From an uncultured Pseudomonadota bacterium (GTDB lineage Bacteria > Pseudomonadota > Gammaproteobacteria > Xanthomonadales > Ahniellaceae): a stretch of DNA of 26,603 nucleotides. The notes beneath the pieces were generated by a model. The model was not told the DNA's origin. It ran no database searches and was given only the letters and a program-made list of their open reading frames with translations. The stretch is taken from NCBI GenBank assembly GCA_937996755.1, contig CALKUS010000120.1, forward strand, positions 1-26,603. Reading direction: 5' to 3'. Made by a program: the position numbers and the translations under genes. Of the stretch, positions 1 to 7,995 are shown in pieces (position 1 is the first letter of the stretch; each line of letters begins with the position of its first letter).

Positions 1-2
1 AC

Positions 3-239
3 GCCTGCGCGCTGATCGGCCGCCCGGTGCCCACGCTGCTCGAGCGCGACTTCAACTTTCCTCCGCTGGCCGAATTGCTCGCGGAGCTCGACCGAATCCG
101 CGCGACCCAGGCTGCTACCGCTTTCTCGCCCTCCCCTGCGAATGCAGGGGAGGGTTGGGGTGGGGTGCATTACCACGCTGCAACGCCTCGAGCGCCTTCC
201 AGGTGCTCGTGCGTTCCGCAGCGTCCGCCGCCACCGTGA
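3..239 (+). CDS. DUF692 (UPF0276) family protein, C-terminal fragment
   Basis: The gene enters from the left edge, so only its 3' end is seen; the reading frame starts at base 3. The visible peptide contains PTLLERDFNFPPLAELLAEL, which matches the C-terminal end of DUF692 proteins (known family: TIM-barrel multinuclear iron enzymes such as MbnB and TglH, often acting on cysteines of small peptides). The substrate here cannot be inferred because partner genes lie outside the window. The family-like sequence stops near base 113. After that the frame runs without a stop through a G-rich dispersed repeat to a TGA at 237-239, adding about 40 residues rich in Ser, Pro, Gly and Arg. This tail is probably an accretion from repeat insertion at the original stop. 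Family call fairly sure; role unknown. Confidence 0.7.
   Translation, partial: ACALIGRPVPTLLERDFNFPPLAELLAELDRIRATQAATAFSPSPANAGEGWGGVHYHAATPRAPSRCSCVPQRPPPP
122..167 (+). repeat. Dispersed G-rich hairpin repeat
   Basis: A perfect 11-bp stem (arms 129-139 and 144-154, loop GAAT) is followed by the G-rich run TTGGGGTGGGGTG. This layout (CCCTCCCC hairpin then TTGGGGTGGGG) is a common dispersed intergenic repeat in Xanthomonadales and other proteobacteria, recognised from memory. Here it lies inside the reading frame of the upstream DUF692 gene. It could also act as a weak transcription stop after that gene, though no T-tract follows. Confidence 0.7.
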
Positions 240-312
240 CGGCGTGCACATCCGTAGAACGCCCGGGGGTTATCATTCGCGCGTCTTTACCGCTTTTCGG
301 TGGGGGAAATCG

Positions 313-1452
313 ATGAACCTTCTGTCGCGCTGCGCCGCGTTCGCGCTCGCCTTCTCGTGCTCGCTGCCGCTGCTCGCGCAGCCCACGGGCCCCACCTGGA
401 ACGGCGACCTCGCTTCCGGCCGTGCCTACATGGTCGACGCGGCGAAGCTCTACGAGCTCAAGCGCAAGCAGCGCGTGACGGTGCGCGCGATCGGCACGAT
501 CTCCGCGATCGAAGCGGTGGCGCGCGGCCAGGCCGACGTGGTGGGCAGTGCGCGCGGGCCGGACCCGCGCACGCCGCTGGAGCAGGACCTCGTGTTCACG
601 CCGATCGCGTACGACGGCCTCGCGCTGATCGTGCACCCCGCGAATCCGGTGCGTAACCTCACCCTGCAGCAGCTGCGCGACGTCTACGCCGGCAAGATCA
701 GGAACTGGTCGCAGCTCGGCGGCCCGAACAAGGACATCAACCTCTACACGGTGGCCGGGCCGAACGACGGCATCGAGTATTCGCTGCGCCGACTGATGTT
801 CGGCAACGGCGCCGTGATCGTCGGCGGCCGCTGGTACATCAACACGAAACAGCTCGAGGACGCGGTCGCGATCGACCCGTCGGCGATCGCCGTGAGCACG
901 CTGTCGAACGTGTTCGCGAACAAGGCCGTGCGCATGCTGACGATCGACAGCGTGGTGCCGGCGCGCGCGACGCTCGAGGACGCGAGCTACCCGCTGATCG
1001 TTCCGCTCTACCTCGTGGCCCGCAAGGAAACCCCGGGCCAGACCTCGTCGCTGTCGCTCGGCAGGAAGGCGCTCGACTTCTTCCTCGGCGAGCCCGCGTT
1101 CAACAAGGCGTTGCGCGACAAGCAGCTGGTCCCGGCGAGCGAGGGCAAGAAGCTCGCGGATACGCAGGTCGCGCGCGAGCAGCGCGTCACCGCGCTGCTC
1201 GGCGTGACGATCGCCGTGCCGAAGCCGGCCGGCCCGCCGATGCCGCCTGCGCCGGCCAAGAACAAGGAATTGAACGACGTGCGCATCGCCGACGCGACGC
1301 ACCAGTCGCAGCCGGTGAAGACGGTGGCGCCGTCGGCCGAAAAGCAAAGCAACGCGGTCGCGAACGGCGCCGAGCCGGTCGCCGCCGGCGGTTGCCGCCC
1401 GCGCACGATGTGCGTGACGAAGGTGGCGGCGGTGAAGCCGACTGCGCCGTAG
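313..1452 (+). CDS. PstS-like phosphate-binding periplasmic protein
   Basis: 379 residues. The ATG at 313 was chosen because GGGGGAAA precedes it and it opens directly into a Sec signal peptide (MNLLSRC then a hydrophobic core, cleavage probably after LLAQ at about residue 23). The body (residues 55-300) reads as a PstS/PBP-like fold: GTISAIEAVARGQADVVGSA is the typical anion-site region, followed by LTLQQLRDVYAGKIRNW, a hallmark of PstS-type proteins. A role in sensing or capturing phosphate in the periplasm is inferred. No permease or ATPase genes (pstCAB) are adjacent, so it is an orphan binding protein here. The last 80 residues are low-complexity Pro/Ala/Lys with two cysteines (C361, C367), not part of the fold. 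Other anions are possible. Confidence 0.85.
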   Translation: MNLLSRCAAFALAFSCSLPLLAQPTGPTWNGDLASGRAYMVDAAKLYELKRKQRVTVRAIGTISAIEAVARGQADVVGSARGPDPRTPLEQDLVFTPIAYDGLALIVHPANPVRNLTLQQLRDVYAGKIRNWSQLGGPNKDINLYTVAGPNDGIEYSLRRLMFGNGAVIVGGRWYINTKQLEDAVAIDPSAIAVSTLSNVFANKAVRMLTIDSVVPARATLEDASYPLIVPLYLVARKETPGQTSSLSLGRKALDFFLGEPAFNKALRDKQLVPASEGKKLADTQVAREQRVTALLGVTIAVPKPAGPPMPPAPAKNKELNDVRIADATHQSQPVKTVAPSAEKQSNAVANGAEPVAAGGCRPRTMCVTKVAAVKPTAP

Positions 1453-1459
1453 GCGCAGT
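1441..1459 (+). other. Perfect hairpin across the stop codon of the PstS-like gene
   Basis: ACTGCGCC and GGCGCAGT (1441-1448 and 1452-1459) are exact reverse complements with a 3-base loop; the TAG stop sits at the loop/stem junction. There is no T-tract, so it is not a classic intrinsic terminator. It may protect the 3' end or be part of the adjoining repeat. Confidence 0.45.
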
Positions 1460-1583
1460 CGTCCCGAGCGCGCAGCGCGAGGGACCTCCCGCGAGCTGGT
1501 ACCGCCCGCTTTCGAAGCGGGCTGGCATGCCACGAACAGCGAGATCCCTCCACTGCGGCCTGCGGCCTTCGCGTCGGGATGAC
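1458..1583. repeat. Intergenic repeat with inverted ends
   Basis: The ends are near-complementary: GTCGTCCCGAGCG at the left and CGTCGGGATGAC at the right, with GAGGGACCTC inside the left and GAGATCCCTC inside the right. An internal perfect stem, CCCGCTTTCG with CGAAGCGGG, lies around 1507-1521. The layout is that of a small non-coding inverted-end element of the kind scattered in Xanthomonadales spacers. It fills most of the gap between the PstS-like gene and the HAD phosphatase. No coding capacity is seen. Confidence 0.55.
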
Positions 1584-1631
1584 ACGGGCTGTCGCGCGCT
1601 GACGCGCGCTCCCCTTTAGAATGCGGGTCCC

Positions 1632-2348
1632 ATGATCCGCGCCGTCACCCTCGATCTCGACGACACGCTCTGGCCGATCGAGCCGGTGATCCTCTCGGCC
1701 GAGTCCGAGCTGGACGAATGGCTGCGCGCGAATTGCCCGGAAGTGGCCGAGGCGTGGCCGGTGGAGGCCATGCGCGAGCTGCGCACGCGCGTGTTCGCGG
1801 AGAATCCGCACCTTTCGCACGACTTCTCGGCGCTGCGCAAGCTTTCGCTCGCGCAGGCGTTCCAGGGCTTCGATCGCGGCGACGACTGGGTCGAGCGCGC
1901 GTACGAGGTCTACTTCGACGCGCGTAACCGCGTGGAGCTCTATCCCGAGGCGCGCGCGGCGCTCGAATCGCTCGCCGCGCGCTGGCCGCTCGCGAGCATC
2001 TCGAACGGCAACGCCGACCTGCATCGCATCGGCCTCGGCGAGTTCTTCGTCGCGATGGTTTCCTCGCGCGTCGTCGGGCACGCGAAGCCGGACGCGCGCA
2101 TCTTCCGCAAGGCCGCGGTGCACCTGGGGCTGGAGCCGCACGAGATCGTGCACGTGGGCGACGACCCCGAGCTCGACGTGCTCGGCGCGAAGCGCGCCGG
2201 CATGTTCACCGTGTGGCTGAACCGCCACGGCGCGCAGTGGGCGCACGCCGAGCGGCCCGACATCGAGGTACGCACGCTGGAAGGTCTCGAGGCGGCGCTC
2301 GATGCGCTGGTCGCGGAGCGTCGCGCGCAGAAGGAGCGAACTGCATGA
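1632..2348 (+). CDS. yigB: HAD-family phosphatase, YigB-like
   Basis: 238 residues, the usual size for the family. All four HAD motifs are visible: motif I DLDDTLW (D8 nucleophile, D10 acid/base), motif II ISNGN (S124), motif III K152 in HAKPDARIF, and motif IV GDDPELD (D177, D178) which binds Mg. The WPLASISNGNAD segment and the N-terminal PVILSAE resemble E. coli YigB, one of the phosphatases that remove phosphate from the riboflavin precursor 5-amino-6-(5-phosphoribitylamino)uracil. YigB-type assignment is from remembered similarity; HAD phosphatases are promiscuous, so the substrate is inference. It is cytoplasmic, with no signal peptide. The stop overlaps the next gene's start (ATGA), so the two are probably translated together. 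Confidence 0.85.
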   Translation: MIRAVTLDLDDTLWPIEPVILSAESELDEWLRANCPEVAEAWPVEAMRELRTRVFAENPHLSHDFSALRKLSLAQAFQGFDRGDDWVERAYEVYFDARNRVELYPEARAALESLAARWPLASISNGNADLHRIGLGEFFVAMVSSRVVGHAKPDARIFRKAAVHLGLEPHEIVHVGDDPELDVLGAKRAGMFTVWLNRHGAQWAHAERPDIEVRTLEGLEAALDALVAERRAQKERTA

Positions 2349-3727
2349 ACGTCGTGATCGAACCCGGCAGCGTGAGCCGCGCCCTGCCCATCGTGCCCGT
2401 GACGGCCGCGCAGCTCGACACGTTCCTCGCGACGCAGCCGGCGAGCGCGCGGCGCTGGGTGGAGAGCACGGGCTTCAAGGGCATGCCCGCGACGTGGTGC
2501 GGCATCGCCGGCCTCGACGGCTCGCTGTCGATGGTGCTCGTCGGTGTCGCGCCCACGCCCGACCTCTACGCGCTGTCGCACCTGCCATTCGCGCTGCCCG
2601 AGGGCGATTACGCGCTGGCGATGGGCCCGGCGATGCTCGACCCGCTGCATGCCGCGCTCGGCTTCGCGCTCGGCGCGTATCAATTCCAGAAGTACCGCAA
2701 GGCGCGGCGCGCGCCAGCGCGGCTCGTGCTGCCGCAGGGCGCGAACCCGGTGGTGCTGCGCGAGCTCGTCGCGGCCATCGGGCTCGTGCGCGACCTCGTG
2801 AACACGCCGACCGAGCACATGGGCCCGGCCGAGCTCGGCGACGTCGCGCGCGAGCTCGCGCAGGCGTACGGCGCGGAGTATTCCGAGATCGTCGGCGACG
2901 AGCTGCTCGCGAAGAACTTCCCCGCCATCCACGCCGTGGGCCGCGCGTCGCATCGCGCGCCGCGGCTGCTCGAGATCAACTGGGGGCAGGCGTCGCACCC
3001 GCGCGTCGCGCTGCTCGGCAAGGGCGTGTGCTTCGACACCGGCGGCCTGAACATCAAGCCGTCCGACGGCATGCGCTGGATGAAAAAGGACATGGGCGGC
3101 GCCGCGCACGCGCTCGGCCTCGCGCGGCTGATCATGGCGCACCGGCTGCCCGTGCGGCTGCAGGTGCTGATTCCCGCGGTCGAGAACGCGATCTCGGCGA
3201 ATGCCTATCGCCCGGGCGAGGTGATCGTCACGCGCTCCGGCGTGTCGGTGGAGATCGACAACACGGACGCGGAAGGCCGCGTGGTGCTCGGCGACGCGAT
3301 CGTGTACGCCGCGGAATCGCAGCCGACGCTGATGATGGACTTCGCGACGCTGACCGGTGCCGCGCGCGTCGCGCTCGGCCCCGAGCTGCCGGCGCTGTTC
3401 ACGAACGACGATGCGCTGACGAACGCGATCCAGCTCGCCGGCCGCGCCGAGCTCGATCCCGTGTGGCCGATGCCGCTGTGGCAGCCGTATCGCTCGATGC
3501 TGGACTCGTCGGTCGCCGACATGGCGAACGCCGGCGCATCGCGCCAGGCCGGCGCGATCACCGCCGCGCTCTACCTGCAGCGCTTCGTGCCGGACGGCGT
3601 GCCGTGGACGCACGTCGACGTGTACTCGTGGAACGACGGCGATCGGCCGGGCCGGCCGCGCGGTGGCGAGGCGCAGTCGTTGCGTGCGTTCTTCAGCTTC
3701 CTTCGAAGTCGCTTCTTCCAGGCCTGA
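2345..3727 (+). CDS. M17 leucyl aminopeptidase family protein
   Basis: 460 residues. The ATG at 2345 overlaps the HAD stop by four bases. The M17 catalytic half is complete: GKGVCFDTGGLNIKP supplies metal ligands K226 and D231 and catalytic K238; D249 lies in KKDMGGA; the NTDAEGR signature gives D308, E310 and R312. It is therefore expected to be an active two-metal aminopeptidase that removes N-terminal residues from peptides in the cytosol. The N-terminal part (1-140) is divergent and shorter than in E. coli PepA, nearer the PepB-like members of the family, so no symbol is given. The C-terminal VDVYSWN and RPRGG motif is typical of this subgroup. It ends before a shared terminator and convergent prc. 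Confidence 0.92.
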   Translation: MNVVIEPGSVSRALPIVPVTAAQLDTFLATQPASARRWVESTGFKGMPATWCGIAGLDGSLSMVLVGVAPTPDLYALSHLPFALPEGDYALAMGPAMLDPLHAALGFALGAYQFQKYRKARRAPARLVLPQGANPVVLRELVAAIGLVRDLVNTPTEHMGPAELGDVARELAQAYGAEYSEIVGDELLAKNFPAIHAVGRASHRAPRLLEINWGQASHPRVALLGKGVCFDTGGLNIKPSDGMRWMKKDMGGAAHALGLARLIMAHRLPVRLQVLIPAVENAISANAYRPGEVIVTRSGVSVEIDNTDAEGRVVLGDAIVYAAESQPTLMMDFATLTGAARVALGPELPALFTNDDALTNAIQLAGRAELDPVWPMPLWQPYRSMLDSSVADMANAGASRQAGAITAALYLQRFVPDGVPWTHVDVYSWNDGDRPGRPRGGEAQSLRAFFSFLRSRFFQA

Positions 3728-3747
3728 GGCGGATTGTCTCGAAGGAA

Positions 3748-3836
3748 GTGGGAGCGGCCCATGGCCGCGAATCCCTCGACGCCCGATGTCAGTGAAGACG
3801 AAGCGCTTTCGGGTCGCAGCCATGGGCCGCTCCCAC
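3748..3836. repeat. Inverted pair of REP-type repeats (REPIN-like)
   Basis: A REP-like sequence beginning GTGGGAGCGGCCCATGG at 3748 is repeated in inverted orientation ending at 3836; the two 23-base arms differ at a single position. The arms are separated by about 43 bases. Each arm carries a small internal palindrome (GGCCCATGGCC). This is the layout of a REP doublet lying between two convergent genes. Related copies occur at 6171-6283 and 25727-25883. No REP-associated transposase (RAYT) is in the window. Confidence 0.75.
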
Positions 3837-3860
3837 CGCTCCTGGATACGACGCGCCAAA

Positions 3861-3892
3861 GCAAGAGGCCGGGCTTTCGCCCGGCCTCTTGC
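3861..3892. terminator. Bidirectional intrinsic terminator between pepA-like gene and prc
   Basis: Perfect 14-bp stem GCAAGAGGCCGGGC / GCCCGGCCTCTTGC with a TTTC loop, in the gap between two convergent genes. The flanks are only weakly T-rich (TTGCTGCTTT on the plus strand, TTTGG on the minus strand), but the stem is very stable and placed to stop transcripts from both sides. Confidence 0.8.
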
Positions 3893-3926
3893 TGTTGCTG
3901 CTTTGGCTCCATGGAGAACTACAAGC

Positions 3927-6149
3927 TCAGTTGACCGGCTTCTGCGTCTCGGCGATGTCGCGCGACTTCGGCTGCTCGGCCAGCGTGAACGCCTTCACGC
4001 GTGCGGCGAGGGCGCGGTCGGCGGTCAGCATGTCGATCGCGTCGGACAGCACGGCGGCCGCTTCGGTGAGCAGCACGTCCGGCTTGTCGTCGGTCTCGTC
4101 TTCCGCCGTGGGCGCGCGCTCGTCGGCCTGCAGGCCGTCGTCTTCCTGCACGAGCGACGCGTCGCGCTCGCTCTCCTCGACGGTCTTCATCGGCTCCTGG
4201 CCCGCGGTCGCTTTCGCGCGCAGCGCGTCGCGCTGCTTGTCGCGCTCGGTCTTCTTCGCCGTCTGCGCGTCGCGCTCGGCCTTGCGCGTGGTCTCGAGCA
4301 GCGAGAGCGACTTCTCCTTGCGCAGCTTGCGGTACTCGGCGAGGTCTTCGAGCCAGAACTGATACTCCTGGTTCGTCTTCACGCGCGCGTCGTGCTTCGT
4401 CTCGAGCATCGGGACGAGCTCGCGCAGGTTGCCGCGGCCGGTGAAGTCGGCGGCGTTGATCTGCGTCCACGGCAGCGCGTTGTCGATGGCGCTCTCGCCC
4501 CACTCCGTCGGATCGATCGTGGTCGGGAACGCGACGTCGGGGATGACGCCCTTGTTCTGCGTCGAGCCGCCGTTGACGCGGAAGAACTGCGCCACCGTCA
4601 GCTTGAGCTGGCCGAACTTCGAGTTCTCGTTCTGCGCGACGTTGTCGAGGTCGACGAGGTTCTGCACCGTGCCCTTGCCGTAGGTCGTCTCGCCGATGAT
4701 CAGCGCGCGGCCGTAGTCCTGCAGCGCGGCGGCGAAGATTTCCGACGCGGACGCCGAGCTGCGGTTCACGAGCACGGCGAGCGGGCCGTCCCACGCGACG
4801 CCGGCGTTCGTGTCGGCCTCGACGCTGACCCTGCCCTGCGCGTCGCGTACCTGCACGACCGGGCCCTTGTCGATGAACAGGCCGGTGAGATCCGTCGCTT
4901 CCGTGAGCGAGCCGCCGCCGTTGTCGCGCAGGTCGATCACCACGCCTTCGACGTGCTCGTCCTTCAGCTCGCCGAGCAGCTTCGCGACGTCGCGCGTGGA
5001 GCTGCGGTAGTCGGCCTTGCCGGCGCGGTGGCCTTCGAAGTCGTGATAGAAGGTCGGCAGCGAAATCACGCCGATGCGGTGTACGAGGTCGCCTTCCGGA
5101 ATCTCGATCACCGACTTGCGCGCAGCCTGCTCTTCCAGCTTCACCTCTTCGCGGACGATCGCGAGGTGCGCGGGCTTCGCGTCCGGCATGTCGCCGGGCA
5201 CGACGTCGAGATACACCGTGGTGCCCTTCTTGCCGCGGATCAGGTCGACGACGTCGTCCAGGCGCCAGCCGACGACGTCCTGCATCGACGCCTTGTCGGA
5301 GCCGACGGCCGTGATGCGGTCGCCCACCTTGATCTTGCCGCTCTTGTCGGCCGGGCCGCCCTTCACGATCGTGCGCACGGTCGTGAACTCGTCGTCCTTC
5401 TGCAGCACGGCGCCGATGCCCTCGAGCGAGAGGCGCATCTGGATGGTGAAGTTCTCGCTCGCGCGCGGGCCGAGGTAGCCGGTGTGCGGCTCGATCGCGC
5501 TCGCGTACGCGTTCATGAACGTCTGGAACACGTCCTCGCCGTCGAGCTCGACGACGCGCTCGTTGAAGCTGCGGTAGCGCTTGTCGAGCGTCTTGCGGAT
5601 GTCGGCTTCGGTCTTGCCGGCGAGCTTCAGGCGCAGCCAGTCGTTCTTCACGCGCAGGCGCCACAGTTCGTCGAGCTCGGCCTTCGTCGCCGGCCACGGC
5701 GCGTCCTTGCGGTCGTACGCATAGGACTCGTCGACCGTGAAGTCGAAGCCCTTCGCGAGCAGGCTGCGCGAGTACTCGGTGCGCTCGGCCACGCGCTGCT
5801 CGTAGACGCGGAACATTTCGAACGGCGGATCGAGCACCTGGTCGTAGATCGCGTCGTCGAGGCCGGTCTGGTAGCGCGCAAAGCCGTCGATGTCGGATTT
5901 CAGGAAGAACAGCTTCTCGGCGTCGAGCGCTTCCTCGTAACGCTTGAGGATCTCGGCCGACATCGCGTCGTCGAGCGGCACGCGCTTGTAGTGGAAGCGG
6001 GTCAGGAAGCGCGTCGCCCACATCGCGGCCTGCGCCTGCGCGTCGACCGGCTTGATCTGCGGGGGCGTGGCGACGCCGGTGTTCGGCGCGGACGTGATCG
6101 CCATCGGCGAGACGGCAACCAGCCCCAGCAGCAAGGCACTCAATTTCAT
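3927..6149 (-). CDS. prc: Tail-specific carboxy-terminal processing protease Prc
   Basis: 740 residues, a little longer than E. coli Prc (682). The ATG at 6149 follows AGGAG and opens a signal peptide (MKLSALLLGLVAVSPMA), so the enzyme acts in the periplasm. Order: N-terminal helical domain (about 40-230), PDZ domain (about 237-318, LSLEGIGAVL to VYLDV), S41 protease core (about 345-560), C-terminal helical domain with a highly charged Lys/Arg then Asp/Glu tail. The Ser-Lys dyad is visible: S467 in NRSSASASE and K492 in TYGKGTVQ, 25 residues apart as in E. coli. It degrades or trims proteins from their C-terminus; in other bacteria substrates include murein hydrolases and PBP3. It lies beyond lipA after a REP pair and may have its own promoter. 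Family assignment is secure. Confidence 0.95.
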   Translation of the reverse strand: MKLSALLLGLVAVSPMAITSAPNTGVATPPQIKPVDAQAQAAMWATRFLTRFHYKRVPLDDAMSAEILKRYEEALDAEKLFFLKSDIDGFARYQTGLDDAIYDQVLDPPFEMFRVYEQRVAERTEYSRSLLAKGFDFTVDESYAYDRKDAPWPATKAELDELWRLRVKNDWLRLKLAGKTEADIRKTLDKRYRSFNERVVELDGEDVFQTFMNAYASAIEPHTGYLGPRASENFTIQMRLSLEGIGAVLQKDDEFTTVRTIVKGGPADKSGKIKVGDRITAVGSDKASMQDVVGWRLDDVVDLIRGKKGTTVYLDVVPGDMPDAKPAHLAIVREEVKLEEQAARKSVIEIPEGDLVHRIGVISLPTFYHDFEGHRAGKADYRSSTRDVAKLLGELKDEHVEGVVIDLRDNGGGSLTEATDLTGLFIDKGPVVQVRDAQGRVSVEADTNAGVAWDGPLAVLVNRSSASASEIFAAALQDYGRALIIGETTYGKGTVQNLVDLDNVAQNENSKFGQLKLTVAQFFRVNGGSTQNKGVIPDVAFPTTIDPTEWGESAIDNALPWTQINAADFTGRGNLRELVPMLETKHDARVKTNQEYQFWLEDLAEYRKLRKEKSLSLLETTRKAERDAQTAKKTERDKQRDALRAKATAGQEPMKTVEESERDASLVQEDDGLQADERAPTAEDETDDKPDVLLTEAAAVLSDAIDMLTADRALAARVKAFTLAEQPKSRDIAETQKPVN

Positions 6150-6170
6150 GACGAAGCTCCTGACACAGCG

Positions 6171-6283
6171 AAAAGCTCGCGGCTGAAGCCGCACCCACAA
6201 ACTAGACCCGGCGCCCGGCGCACCGGAGTGCCATTCGTACCGTCAACCCTGTGGGAGCGGCGTGAGCCGCGAGCTTTCCCACA
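6171..6283. repeat. Second inverted pair of REP-type repeats, in the prc leader
   Basis: One arm (6250-6277, TGTGGGAGCGGC then GAGCCGCGAGCTTT) lies just after lipA. The other is inverted at 6171-6199; read on the minus strand it starts TGTGGGTGCGGCTTC and ends GCCGCGAGCTTTT. The arms share most positions except the centre. The 6171 arm is about 20 bases upstream of the prc start, so it would sit in the prc 5' leader just before the ribosome site. Confidence 0.65.
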
Positions 6284-6295
6284 AGCACCGCAACC

Positions 6296-7324
6296 TCAAC
6301 TCACCGCCACCTCGGCGTCGGGCACGTAACCGGCCGCGTGGGCCATTTCGTCCGCGTGGTACGACGAGCGCACCATCGGGCCGGATGCGACGTGGCCGAA
6401 ACCCATCGCCTCGCCCATGCGCGCGATCTCCGCGAACTCGTCCGGCGTCCAGTAACGCAGCACCGGATGATGGTGCGGCGACGGCTGCAGGTACTGGCCG
6501 ACCGTCACCATGTCCACGTCGTGCGCGCGCAGGTCGCGCAGCGCCTGCTCGACCTGCGGCAGCGTCTCGCCCAGGCCCAGCATGATCCCGGACTTGGTCG
6601 GCACGCCGGGATGCGCGGCCTTGAAGCGCTTCAGCAGCGACAGCGACCAGTCGTAATCCGCACCGGGACGCACTTCGCGGTATAGCTCGCGCACCGTTTC
6701 CAGGTTGTGATTGAACACGTCGGGCGGCGATTCGAGCATCGCGTCCAGCGCCTTCTCCATACGTCCCTTGCCGCGGAAATCGGGCACGAGGATCTCGACC
6801 TTGATCCCCGGGTTGAGTTCCCGGACGTGCTTCACGCAGGCCGCGAAATGCGCCGCGCCGCCGTCGCGGAGGTCGTCGCGGTCCACGGACGTGATGACGA
6901 CGTAGCGCAGCTTCATGTCGCGGATCGTGCGGGCGAGCTTGATCGGCTCGTCGGCGTCCGGCGGCTTCGGGCGGCCGTGGGCCACGTCGCAGAACGCGCA
7001 ACGGCGCGTGCAGACGTCGCCGAGCACCATGAACGTGGCCGTGCCCTTCGTGAAGCATTCGTGGATGTTCGGGCACGAGGCTTCCTCGCACACCGTGACG
7101 AGCGCGTTTTCGCGGAGTTTCTGCTTCAGCTGCGCGACCGCGTTGCCGCCCGGGATGCGCACGCGGATCCACGAAGGCTTGCGCAGCGCGGGCGCGGTGG
7201 CGTCGAACGTGACGGGGTTGCGCGCGATCTTGTCGCGCGCCGTCTGCCGGGCGCCGGGCACGAGGCCCGTGTCGTCGGAAACGACGCTGAGGGGAATCGA
7301 CTTGCCGGTGGGCTCGCTGCTCAT
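6296..7324 (-). CDS. lipA: Lipoyl synthase
   Basis: 342 residues. This radical-SAM enzyme inserts two sulfurs into the octanoyl chain on lipoyl-dependent proteins. Both iron-sulfur sites are visible: the auxiliary cluster cysteines C79, C84 and C90 (CEEASCPNIHEC) and the radical-SAM cysteines C105, C109 and C112 (CTRRCAFC). The C-terminal RSSY serine that ligates the auxiliary cluster is present in VRSSYHADE. The ATG at 7324 overlaps the lipB stop (ATGA). The N-terminus is about 20 residues longer than in E. coli and poorly conserved. It completes protein-bound lipoate synthesis after LipB. Cytoplasmic. Confidence 0.97.
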   Translation of the reverse strand: MSSEPTGKSIPLSVVSDDTGLVPGARQTARDKIARNPVTFDATAPALRKPSWIRVRIPGGNAVAQLKQKLRENALVTVCEEASCPNIHECFTKGTATFMVLGDVCTRRCAFCDVAHGRPKPPDADEPIKLARTIRDMKLRYVVITSVDRDDLRDGGAAHFAACVKHVRELNPGIKVEILVPDFRGKGRMEKALDAMLESPPDVFNHNLETVRELYREVRPGADYDWSLSLLKRFKAAHPGVPTKSGIMLGLGETLPQVEQALRDLRAHDVDMVTVGQYLQPSPHHHPVLRYWTPDEFAEIARMGEAMGFGHVASGPMVRSSYHADEMAHAAGYVPDAEVAVS

Positions 7325-7995
7325 GGTTCCATCGTGGCCGGCGCCGCGATGCGCGGCAGCTCGCCGGCCGCGGTGGCCGGCTCCAGCCCGAACTGCCGGG
7401 CCAAGAGCGGCACCAGCGTTTGCGCCACTTCGACCAGGTTCCCGGGACCACCCAAGTCTAGCACCTGGGTCACGCGCAACCCCTGGTAACCACAGGGGTT
7501 GATGCGGGAGAACGGCGAGAGATCCATCGCCACGTTGAACGCCAGGCCGTGGAACGAACAACCGCGCCGGACGCGCAGGCCGAGCGCCATGACCTTCGCG
7601 TCGCCGACGTAGATGCCGGGCGCACCCTCGCGGCGCTGCGCGACGATGTCCCAGGTGGCGAGCGTGTCGATCACGCACTGCTCGATGCGATTCACCAGCT
7701 CGCGCACGCCGACACCGAGACGGCGGAGGTCGAGCAGCGGATAGGCCACGAGCTGGCCCGGGCCGTGGTACGTGACCTGGCCGCCGCGGTCGACCGGCAC
7801 GACCGGGATGTCGCCCGGCGCGAGCACGTGCTCGGCCTTGCCGGCCTGGCCCTGCGTGAAAACCGGTTCATGCTCGACGAGCCAGAGCTCGTCGCGCGTG
7901 TCGGCGTCGCGCGCGTCCGTGAACGCCTGCATGGCGCGCCAGACGGGCTCGTAGGCCCGTCGGCCGAGGTGGCGGACGTTCAGCGGCCGGGTCAC
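7321..7995 (-). CDS. lipB: Octanoyl-ACP:protein octanoyltransferase
   Basis: 224 residues. LipB moves octanoate from acyl carrier protein to the lipoyl domains of dehydrogenase complexes and the glycine cleavage H protein. The catalytic pair is visible: K134 in GDAKVMALG and C168 in INPCGYQGL, spaced exactly as K135/C169 in E. coli. The RGGQVTYHGPGQLVAYP motif is also present. The start is a GTG at 7995 that overlaps the ybeD stop (GTGA); it gives MTRPLNVRHLG, the expected beginning of the domain. Its stop overlaps the lipA start. Both overlaps point to translational coupling ybeD-lipB-lipA. Confidence 0.96.
   Translation of the reverse strand: MTRPLNVRHLGRRAYEPVWRAMQAFTDARDADTRDELWLVEHEPVFTQGQAGKAEHVLAPGDIPVVPVDRGGQVTYHGPGQLVAYPLLDLRRLGVGVRELVNRIEQCVIDTLATWDIVAQRREGAPGIYVGDAKVMALGLRVRRGCSFHGLAFNVAMDLSPFSRINPCGYQGLRVTQVLDLGGPGNLVEVAQTLVPLLARQFGLEPATAAGELPRIAAPATMEP

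Noticed and set aside
3663..6329. An 888-residue open frame on the plus strand opposite prc
   Set aside because: It is antisense to a complete Prc with catalytic residues, is rich in Arg/Ala/Leu/Val as expected for antisense of GC-rich codons, and has no recognisable domain.
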